DNA of 50,161 nt, taken from positions 1 to 50,161 of the forward strand of contig CALVKO010000003.1 in NCBI GenBank assembly GCA_944332725.1. Direction: 5' to 3'. The translations under genes were made by a program, and so were the position numbers. Source of the DNA: an uncultured Bacilli bacterium (lineage in GTDB: Bacteria > Bacillota_I > Bacilli_A > RF39 > UBA660). Each line of letters starts with the position of its first letter. The first letter of the stretch is position 1. The notes under the pieces are model-generated. The model had not been told where the DNA came from, made no database searches, and was given only the letters and a program-made list of their open reading frames with translations. Positions 1 through 6,397 of this stretch are shown one piece after another.

Positions 1-94
1 TTACAATTTTCAAATACTTTATACGAAAGTATAGAGTAATTTTTCTTTTTATGATATTATAATAGAAATAGTAATTTATTATTTGGAGGTAATT

Positions 95-406
95 ATGGAA
101 AAGAAAAAAATTGGTATAGGTTCATTGTCATTGTTACTAGTAATTATTGCTTTCGTTTGGGCTTTTAATATTTTTGGAGTTTGTGTTGGAGATCACATTT
201 TAGCAACATTGAACATACCTACTTGGTCTAATATGGCTAATGCGACTGGAACACATTACACTATTTTTTATTCATTTATATTTTTAATACCAGCACTAAT
301 ATTATCTATTAAATATAAAGATAATTTGTTTACAAAGGTTGGAAAATGGTTATCAATTACTTTTATTGGAATACTTTTACTTGGATTTATATTTATGGTT
401 GTATAG
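95..406 (+). CDS. Small three-helix membrane protein, unknown function
   Basis: I do not recognise this 103-residue protein. After a short basic N-terminus (MEKKK) it has three hydrophobic stretches, roughly residues 7-27, 57-72 and 85-103, so it is predicted to be an integral membrane protein. Two cysteine/glycine-rich bases sit just after the first helix (GVCVGD). The ATG at 95 is chosen over an in-frame TTG at 83 because GGAGG (85-89) lies at ideal spacing before it. A TATAAT box at 58-63 could be its promoter and the hairpin at 427-449 ends the transcript, so it is probably monocistronic. Function unknown. Confidence 0.6.
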   Translation: MEKKKIGIGSLSLLLVIIAFVWAFNIFGVCVGDHILATLNIPTWSNMANATGTHYTIFYSFIFLIPALILSIKYKDNLFTKVGKWLSITFIGILLLGFIFMVV

Positions 407-426
407 TAACAAATTACAATTTATAG

Positions 427-449
427 AGTAGATTTGTATCTACTTTTTT
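427..449 (+). terminator. Intrinsic terminator after the small membrane gene
   Basis: A GTAGAT stem, TTGT loop and ATCTAC stem (extended by one A-T pair) are followed by a run of six T. It separates the first gene from rbgA. Confidence 0.8.
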
Positions 450-464
450 CTTTGGGTAAAAACA

Positions 465-473
465 TGATATAAT
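465..473 (+). promoter_or_regulatory. Extended -10 promoter of the rbgA-mrnC-rlmB-sigH run
   Basis: TGATATAAT is a perfect extended -10 element 24 bases before the rbgA start; the region 17 bases upstream has no good -35 box. TGATAT(A/T)-type boxes of this kind recur before many genes in the window (near 22242, 25167, 42626 and 43823). Confidence 0.55.
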
Positions 474-496
474 AGATTTATGAGGGAGTGATGAAA

Positions 497-1360
497 ATGA
501 ATAATAATCCAATTAACTGGTACCCAGGCCATATGGCAAAAACAAAAAGATTAGTAAAAGAACAATTAGATTTAATAGATATAGTTTATGAAGTGATTGA
601 TTCTAGAATGCCATATTCATCTAAAATAAAAGATATCGATGAAGTAATAAAAAATAAACCAAGAATATTAATAATGACTAAATATGATTTATGTGATAAA
701 AAAGAAACTGATAAATGGATAAAATATTATGAAGAAAAAGGATATAATGTTTTACCAATCAATTTAGAAAACAAACCTAATTTAAAATCATTATTTAATT
801 TAACTAATAAAATAATGGAAGAAAAAAATAAAAAAAGAGAACAAAAAGGATTATTAAAAAGGAGAACTAGAGTATTAATAATAGGTATTCCTAATGTTGG
901 GAAATCTACTTTATTAAATAGATTAGTAGGTAAGAAGGCCGCTGATGTAGGAAATAAACCGGGAGTTACAAAACAATTAAATTGGATTAGAATAAACGAT
1001 GAATTAGAATTATTAGATACACCTGGTATTTTGTGGCCTAAATTAGATAATCAAACAGTTGCTTTAAATCTTGCTAGCTTAACAGCCATAAAAGAAGAAA
1101 TATTACCATTATTTGATGTATGTGAATATATTTTAAATATTTTAAATAAATACTATAAAGATAAATTAAAAGAAAGATATGGTATTACAGAACTAACAGA
1201 AGATATAATTGATACCTTTGACATAATAGGTAAAAAAAGAGGTTGTTTAATTAAAGGTGGACAAGTTGATTATGATAAAGTAATTAATGTTATAATGAAT
1301 GATATAAAAAATGGTTATATTAAAAATATAACTTTTGATAGGATTGATGAAATTGGATAA
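497..1360 (+). CDS. rbgA: Ribosome biogenesis GTPase RbgA (YlqF)
   Basis: Circularly permuted GTPase needed for late 50S subunit assembly. The order of motifs is the permuted one: the G4 motif TKYD (about residue 60) comes before the P-loop GIPNVGKST (about 130) and the DTPG G3 motif (about 170). The N-terminus NWYPGHMAKTKR is the family signature, and a helical C-terminal RNA-binding domain follows. At 287 residues it has the usual length. The ATG at 497 is preferred over ATG 491 and GTG 488 because GGGAG (483-487) is correctly spaced only for 497. Its 3' end overlaps mrnC. In Bacillus rbgA sits with rpsP/rplS; here it heads the mrnC-rlmB-sigH run instead. Confidence 0.95.
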   Translation: MNNNPINWYPGHMAKTKRLVKEQLDLIDIVYEVIDSRMPYSSKIKDIDEVIKNKPRILIMTKYDLCDKKETDKWIKYYEEKGYNVLPINLENKPNLKSLFNLTNKIMEEKNKKREQKGLLKRRTRVLIIGIPNVGKSTLLNRLVGKKAADVGNKPGVTKQLNWIRINDELELLDTPGILWPKLDNQTVALNLASLTAIKEEILPLFDVCEYILNILNKYYKDKLKERYGITELTEDIIDTFDIIGKKRGCLIKGGQVDYDKVINVIMNDIKNGYIKNITFDRIDEIG

Positions 1361-1730
1361 AAATATTTTAGTTTTAGCCTATTTAGGTGATAGCGTATTT
1401 GAAATAATGATTAGAAAATATTTAATCGATCAAGGTATTAACAAAGTAAACACATTACAAAAAGAGGCAATTAAATATGTAAGTGCGAAAGGCCAATGTA
1501 GTTTTGTTACCAAGTTAATAGAAGAAAACAAACTAACCAGTGATGAATTAGAAATTTTCTATCGCGGTAGAAATCATAAATCTAATTCTCACCCTAAAAA
1601 TACTGATATTATAACTTACAAATATGCAACAGGTTTTGAAGCGATAATAGGTTATTTATATTTAAAAAAAGATTATAAAAGAATAGAAGAAATAGGAGAA
1701 TTGTTATGTACGTATATGGTAAAAATGTAG
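1347..1730 (+). CDS. mrnC: Mini-ribonuclease III (MrnC)
   Basis: RNase III-like nuclease without a dsRNA-binding domain, which in Bacillus finishes the ends of 23S rRNA. At 127 residues it has the expected size. The catalytic signature YLGDSVFE is near residue 14, the conserved RGRN follows near residue 75, and the second acidic motif FEAIIGYLYL is near residue 105. The ATG at 1347 is chosen because the longer version starts at a TTG deep inside rbgA without a ribosome binding site. It overlaps rbgA by 14 bases and rlmB by 25, consistent with translational coupling. The mrnC-rlmB-sigH order is conserved with the Bacillus cysS-mrnC-rlmB-yacP-sigH operon; cysS and yacP are absent here. Confidence 0.93.
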   Translation: MKLDKNILVLAYLGDSVFEIMIRKYLIDQGINKVNTLQKEAIKYVSAKGQCSFVTKLIEENKLTSDELEIFYRGRNHKSNSHPKNTDIITYKYATGFEAIIGYLYLKKDYKRIEEIGELLCTYMVKM

Positions 1731-2365
1731 CAAAAGAAATTAATAGTAAAATCGAAAAAGTATATGTTGCTAATAATTTTAAAGATAGAGAAATATTAAA
1801 AAAATTAAAAGCACCAATAGTTTATGTTGATAAAAGTAAATTAGATAAAATGGTTGATGGTGTGCATCAAGGTATTGTTTTAAAAATTGCTGACTATGAA
1901 TATAAGGATATAAGTGAATTAAATAATGATGTCGTAGTTATGTTAGATCATTTAGAAGATCCACATAATTTTGGAGCAATCATAAGAACTTGTGAAGCAG
2001 CAGGAATTAAAGATATAATAATTCCTAAAGATAGAAGTGTCAAAGTAAATAGTACCGTTATGAAAACTAGTGCCGGATGTTTAGATAGAGTTAATATTTA
2101 TGAAGTTACTAACCTAGTCCAAACAATAAATAATCTTAAAAAAAACAATTATTGGATTATTGGAACAGATATGGAAGGAACTGATTATAAAAAAATTGAT
2201 TATCAAGGTAAAGTTGTTATAATAATTGGTAATGAAGGTAGTGGCATTAGTAGATTGGTAAAAGAAACATGCGATTTTATTGCTACCATTCCAATGCAAG
2301 GTGAAGTTAATAGTTTAAATGCTTCGGTGGCTGCTGGTATCATTATATTTGAAACAAGGAGGTAG
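1706..2365 (+). CDS. rlmB: SpoU-family 23S rRNA 2'-O-methyltransferase (RlmB type)
   Basis: SPOUT (trefoil-knot) methyltransferase that uses S-adenosylmethionine to methylate a 23S rRNA guanosine ribose. The three SpoU motifs are present: LDHLEDPHNFGAIIRT (about residue 78), IIIGNEGSGIS (about 172) and IPMQGEVNSLNASVA (about 195). An N-terminal substrate-binding part begins YVYGKN and contains VHQGI. At 219 residues it is slightly short compared with about 245. The start at 1706 overlaps mrnC and has AGGAGA at the right spacing. The last codons (AGG AGG TAG) also serve as the ribosome binding site of sigH, so the two genes are coupled. Confidence 0.92.
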   Translation: MYVYGKNVAKEINSKIEKVYVANNFKDREILKKLKAPIVYVDKSKLDKMVDGVHQGIVLKIADYEYKDISELNNDVVVMLDHLEDPHNFGAIIRTCEAAGIKDIIIPKDRSVKVNSTVMKTSAGCLDRVNIYEVTNLVQTINNLKKNNYWIIGTDMEGTDYKKIDYQGKVVIIIGNEGSGISRLVKETCDFIATIPMQGEVNSLNASVAAGIIIFETRR

Positions 2366-2367
2366 TT

Positions 2368-2967
2368 ATGAATTATAAAAATTTTAATGATTATGAATTA
2401 TTAGATCATATTTATAGTTGTGATGAAGATGCTAATGAAATAATGATATATAAATATCGTCCTTTAACAATTAATTTGGCTAAAAAACTTATAAAATATT
2501 GTAATGGTGGTATAGATTTAAATGATTTAATTCAAGAAGGATTGGTTGGTTTAAATGAAGCAATAAATACTTTTCGGGAAGACAAAGAAACTAATTTTGG
2601 GACATATGCAAGATTATGTATTGAAAGAAGAATGTATAGCGTAGTAAAAAGTACTAGGACATATAAAAACAAAATATTAAATGAATCAATTTCTTTAGAA
2701 GATGAAGATGATGTTAATATTGATAGATTTTTAATCGATAATTCTAATAATCCTTCAGATATGTTAGAAGAAAATGCTTATCAAGAAGAAATTTTAAATA
2801 AATTAAACGAACAATTAACAGATATGGAAAAACAAGTTTTTGAACTTAAAAAAAATTATTTCAACTATAAAGAAATTGCTGATATATTGGATAAAGAACC
2901 TAAAGTAATCGATAACACTATTCAAAGAATAAAAACAAAACTAAAGAAAATAATGAAAGAAATATGA
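2368..2967 (+). CDS. sigH: RNA polymerase sigma factor, SigH-like
   Basis: Sigma-70 family factor of 199 residues. Region 2 contains DLIQEGLVGLNEAINTFREDKETNFGTYARLCIERRM, where FREDK...F..(Y/F)A.LCI.R is characteristic of Bacillus SigH, which drives transition-state and early sporulation genes. Region 4 (about residues 145-195) is a helix-turn-helix of the form FNYKEIADILDKEPKVIDNTIQRIK. Context supports SigH: it follows mrnC-rlmB as in Bacillus. The ribosome binding site AAGGAGGT overlaps the end of rlmB, and the stop overlaps the next ATG (ATGA). In Bacillus the neighbours downstream are rpmG and secE; here secE lies about 7.8 kb away behind inserted genes. Confidence 0.85.
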   Translation: MNYKNFNDYELLDHIYSCDEDANEIMIYKYRPLTINLAKKLIKYCNGGIDLNDLIQEGLVGLNEAINTFREDKETNFGTYARLCIERRMYSVVKSTRTYKNKILNESISLEDEDDVNIDRFLIDNSNNPSDMLEENAYQEEILNKLNEQLTDMEKQVFELKKNYFNYKEIADILDKEPKVIDNTIQRIKTKLKKIMKEI

Positions 2968-3989
2968 AAGAATATTTAGAAAATTTAGTAAAGCAAAATG
3001 TATTTCCTGGTTGTAATTATGCAATTATAACCGAAAAAGAAATTGAAATGAATAGTGTAGGTAATAAATCACTAATACCTAAAATAGAAAAAAATTCAAT
3101 TGATACTTTGTATGACTTAGCATCATTAACTAAAGTTATAGCAACTAATACCATTATTACAAAATTATTACAAGAAAATAAAATTAAATTAACAGATTAT
3201 GTTAAAGATTATTTACCAAAGTTTAAATATAATAATATAACAATTTATCATTTGTTAACACATACATCAGGATTGATTGCTGATGTAAAATGGGATAATG
3301 TTCATAATAAAGAAGAATTAATCAATTTTTTCTATAATAAAGAATTATTTTATGAAACAGAATCAGATGTCATATATTCAGATTTAAATTTTATATTTTT
3401 GGGATTTATAATTGAAAAAATATATAATCTACCATTTGAAAAAGTAGTTTATAATGAAGTCTTAGAGCCATTAAAAATGACTAATACTTGTTTCAATCCG
3501 CAAAATAAAGAAATATGTGCACCAACCGAAGTAACAGAAAAAAGAGGTGTAGTAAGAGGTATCGTCCATGATGAGAAAGCATGTATGTTAGATGGTGTAT
3601 GTGGAGCAGCCGGCCTTTTTTCTAATATAAATGATATGATAAAATTTATTTTAATGATTTTAAATGATGGAAAAGTAGGGAATAATGTATTTATAAAAAA
3701 AGAATATATTGACTTATGGTTTAAGCCATTAGTAAAAGGAAAACAAAATAATGTAAGATCAATTGGATGGGGAATTGGCAAAAGTAAATCAACTGGTTGG
3801 CTTTGTAGTGATAATACAATATATCATACAGGATTTACCGGAAATACTTTGATTATAGACCGTGATAATAAAATCGGCTTTATTTTTTTATCAAATCGAA
3901 TTCATCCAACTAGAGAAAATAAGTTATTGTTAAATCGAAGAAAATATATAGCCAATCAAATATTTAAAAAATTAAAACAAGTCAATTGA
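2964..3989 (+). CDS. Serine beta-lactamase/PBP4*-like hydrolase
   Basis: Class C beta-lactamase-fold hydrolase or esterase of 341 residues. The catalytic SxxK is SLTK (about residue 53), the YxN motif appears as YSDLN (about 138), and the KTG box is replaced by HTG (about 288), as in many esterase or D-amino-peptidase members. There is no signal peptide or membrane segment, so it appears cytoplasmic, which argues against a true beta-lactamase. Its ATG overlaps the sigH stop by four bases, so it is translationally coupled to the sigma factor, an arrangement not found in Bacillus. It ends in a palindromic terminator shared with the convergent gene. The substrate cannot be told from the sequence. 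Confidence 0.85.
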   Translation: MKEYLENLVKQNVFPGCNYAIITEKEIEMNSVGNKSLIPKIEKNSIDTLYDLASLTKVIATNTIITKLLQENKIKLTDYVKDYLPKFKYNNITIYHLLTHTSGLIADVKWDNVHNKEELINFFYNKELFYETESDVIYSDLNFIFLGFIIEKIYNLPFEKVVYNEVLEPLKMTNTCFNPQNKEICAPTEVTEKRGVVRGIVHDEKACMLDGVCGAAGLFSNINDMIKFILMILNDGKVGNNVFIKKEYIDLWFKPLVKGKQNNVRSIGWGIGKSKSTGWLCSDNTIYHTGFTGNTLIIDRDNKIGFIFLSNRIHPTRENKLLLNRRKYIANQIFKKLKQVN

Positions 3990-3995
3990 CTTGTT
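3976..3995. terminator. Bidirectional terminator at the meeting point of convergent genes
   Basis: A perfect 8-bp stem (AACAAGTC / GACTTGTT) with an AATT loop overlaps the stop codons of both convergent genes. Leftward transcripts meet T-rich sequence after it (TTTTAATTTTTT); the rightward side has TATTTTA, so it probably works better leftward. Confidence 0.75.
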
Positions 3996-4992
3996 ATTTT
4001 ACTATCCAAGCATTTGGTAAATATCTTTCACCAGTATAACCAAATCCTCTTGGGTCATTTATTAACTCACCATTTATTGTTAATGTAGATGAACCACCAC
4101 CATCTAAGTTTGCAGCATTATAAGCCCCATATTTTTCAAATAATAAAATCATATCAGCAATCGAAATACCATTACTACCATTAGCCCCCCTGCCATCGAT
4201 AACTAAAAATAATACAATACCATCTTTTCTTTGTGCAATGCCAGTTCTGTTAGCATAGCCCCAACCACCATTACCACTTACTTGGGCTGATTTACCATTG
4301 ACAATTAAGAATGGACCAAAAGTCATAGCATCTCTCATTCCGTTTTTTATTGCTGTTTCTGCACTATCAGTAGTTAAAACTAAAACATTGTCATTATTAA
4401 AACCAATTAAACCGCCACCGTGATAGTTTGGTGCTCCAACTGATACCACTTTACCATTTTGAATAACAGTTCCTGTGGGAATTAAAACTTTATTTTTTAT
4501 TGAAAATCCACTAGCGTTGATAGCAACGATGGCTTCTTGTTCTTTACTTAAAGTAGATAATAATTGTCCGCCATAATTTATTCTAGAAGAACTTACTAAA
4601 TCAATTCTTGAAGCATCATAGATTGCGACTAAATATCCGTTGTAATCTTTTTCATCAATTTCAATTAATTTATATAAGGCATCTTCATCTCTTTCTAATA
4701 TTTGTTGCTCATATATCGAATCATAATTTTCTTTAGGTGAATTATCAAATATAATTTCTGAAGCATCTGTTCCTTCATTTACTTCAACTAACAAGTTATC
4801 TTGTAAGGCTTTAATAATACTATTATCTGAATATAAAACATTAGCAAAATATTTATGATTTCCTGTAGCTAAAGCAGTAGTTATAAACCAATTTCTAAAA
4901 CTAGAAATTGGTCCATAGACAACAAATAAAAATATAATAAGACAAATATCTAAACAAATTGTTACAATAGTTAATTTATTAAGATTCTTCAT
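3994..4992 (-). CDS. Membrane-anchored phosphodiester glycosidase (NAGPA/DUF2233-like)
   Basis: 332-residue protein with one N-terminal transmembrane helix (about residues 6-26) and a large outside domain. The domain carries the hallmarks of the phosphodiester-glycosidase family: SRINYGGQLLSTL, the AINASGF turn, a GGGLIGF stretch, RTGIAQRKDG (about residue 250), and the C-terminal AANLDGGGSSTL. The family includes the human uncovering enzyme and bacterial enzymes acting on GlcNAc-1-phosphodiesters in wall polymers, so a role at the cell surface is likely. The ATG at 4992 is preferred over 5001, which abuts the AGGAG. It overlaps the upstream gene by 14 bases and is probably co-transcribed with it. 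Confidence 0.82.
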   Translation of the reverse strand: MKNLNKLTIVTICLDICLIIFLFVVYGPISSFRNWFITTALATGNHKYFANVLYSDNSIIKALQDNLLVEVNEGTDASEIIFDNSPKENYDSIYEQQILERDEDALYKLIEIDEKDYNGYLVAIYDASRIDLVSSSRINYGGQLLSTLSKEQEAIVAINASGFSIKNKVLIPTGTVIQNGKVVSVGAPNYHGGGLIGFNNDNVLVLTTDSAETAIKNGMRDAMTFGPFLIVNGKSAQVSGNGGWGYANRTGIAQRKDGIVLFLVIDGRGANGSNGISIADMILLFEKYGAYNAANLDGGGSSTLTINGELINDPRGFGYTGERYLPNAWIVK

Positions 4993-6286
4993 TATTATCA
5001 TCTCCTAAAATATATGGTGATAAATAAGTGCCTTCACCACTTTTAATATTTATATTATTTTTAATATGAATAGATGGACGAACATAATGTAATGAATCAA
5101 CTGTATCTTCGAATAACATTTTATTTTCATCAATTACAAAAATACCTAAGTCGTTATTGATATTTTTAGAAAGAGTAAAAACATTTCCAAAATCATAAAC
5201 AAATGGTTCTACAATTGATAATAAACCAACATATGCTTCAATACTAGATTCATAGATTGTTTGGTAATTATCTTCTATACCACCAGTATAAAAAGTACCT
5301 TTAGTAATTAAATCTTTTTCTTTAAAGTTATCATAGTAAGTATTATTTAAATAATATAATAAACTATTTTCATAATCTACATCAGCTTCATTATTATAAT
5401 CACTATAATAAGTTTCTAAAACACCATTTTCACCTTTAATATAATCTTCACTTACTAATTTAATATTATTATTATTTTTTGCAACAACACGCCATAAAGT
5501 ATCATTTAAATTTAAATATTCTCCAACATAAATATCCTTTAAAGTTTGTGGTTTATGTTCGATTATTTCATAAGGATTATCGATAGTTCCATTACCACTT
5601 AAAACTTTAATATCACTATTTAAAGTTATGACTGGTCTAATACCATAGACCATACTATTATCAGCTAAACCTAATTTTCCTTCGTTAGATACATACCAGT
5701 ATTCATTTTGATAATTGTTAGTTGTCCAAAAATATTCACCATTATTTAAATAACTATTAGTAGCCCCTGCTTTAGTATAATCTTCAACACTTAGTAAAGT
5801 AACATCATAATTCTTCGTTTTTTGACAACTGATATTATCGATAGAATCAAAATTATCAAGACAAGTTTTAGTAGCAGTCATATAATTTTTATCTAATGAG
5901 TTATTACCTAACCATTTTATTATTTGTGAATCGTCAAAATTATCACTATAATAAGCAAGAGAAATTATGTTGTTCTCTGTTATCATAGTAATCGTGTCAT
6001 CTTCGTTAACTTTTACGATTCGCCAAATATATCCCATAAACTTTACATAATTATTTTTTGCGTCATTAGCAAATCTATAAACATCATCTTCTATAGTTAA
6101 AGTAGGAATTGCCTCATATTTAGTTTTTCGCTCTTTTACTTGTTCTGCTAATAAATCAGAGTAGACTATCTTTTTATCATTTAATATTTTAAAATAAATT
6201 AATCTACTTAAATAAAATAGACCAAAAAAAATAATAATACTTAAACTAATTAAATTAAATATTTTTTGCTTTTTATCACTATTCAT
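4979..6286 (-). CDS. Anchored surface protein with two DUF6273-like repeats
   Basis: 435 residues. After a short basic tail there is one transmembrane helix (about residues 10-32), then two homologous repeats. The first has KFMGYIWRIVKV and ends GIRPVITL...GNGTIDNPYEI; the second has LNDTLWRVVAKN and ends YVRPSIHI...GEGTYLSPYIL. The W-R-(I/V)-V and RP.I...G.GT..(N/S)PY signatures resemble DUF6273-type domains on surface proteins of gut Firmicutes; I am moderately sure of that family name. The start has GAGGGAG at proper spacing. A TTGTCT-N17-TATAAT promoter faces left at 6342-6314. Both the spacing and the 14-base overlap suggest an operon with the phosphodiester glycosidase. Function unknown, outside the membrane. 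Confidence 0.7.
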   Translation of the reverse strand: MNSDKKQKIFNLISLSIIIFFGLFYLSRLIYFKILNDKKIVYSDLLAEQVKERKTKYEAIPTLTIEDDVYRFANDAKNNYVKFMGYIWRIVKVNEDDTITMITENNIISLAYYSDNFDDSQIIKWLGNNSLDKNYMTATKTCLDNFDSIDNISCQKTKNYDVTLLSVEDYTKAGATNSYLNNGEYFWTTNNYQNEYWYVSNEGKLGLADNSMVYGIRPVITLNSDIKVLSGNGTIDNPYEIIEHKPQTLKDIYVGEYLNLNDTLWRVVAKNNNNIKLVSEDYIKGENGVLETYYSDYNNEADVDYENSLLYYLNNTYYDNFKEKDLITKGTFYTGGIEDNYQTIYESSIEAYVGLLSIVEPFVYDFGNVFTLSKNINNDLGIFVIDENKMLFEDTVDSLHYVRPSIHIKNNINIKSGEGTYLSPYILGDDNNEES

Positions 6287-6313
6287 ATTTTTACTCCCTC
6301 ATACAATGTCATA

Positions 6314-6342
6314 ATTATATCAAATTTATAGCAAATAGACAA
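6314..6342 (-). promoter_or_regulatory. Leftward promoter of the surface protein/glycosidase pair
   Basis: On the minus strand TTGTCT (6342-6337) is separated by exactly 17 bases from TATAAT (6319-6314), a near-consensus sigma-A promoter. Its -35 box lies 8 bases from that of the opposing promoter. Confidence 0.7.
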
Positions 6343-6350
6343 TTACTATA

Positions 6351-6379
6351 TTGTAGAAAATTTGTTTATGTGTTATTAT
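6351..6379 (+). promoter_or_regulatory. Rightward promoter of the CotH-VTC-DUF4956 operon
   Basis: TTGTAG (6351-6356), a 17-base spacer and TATTAT (6374-6379) precede the CotH-domain gene. It is back to back with the leftward promoter, so one regulator bound between them could control both units. Confidence 0.65.
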
Positions 6380-6397
6380 TAATGTAAGGTGGTTCCA

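Noticed and set aside
3449-3781. Minus-strand ORF inside the beta-lactamase-like gene
   Set aside because: The plus-strand frame carries the SLTK, YxN and HTG motifs; the antisense frame has no motif or start signal.
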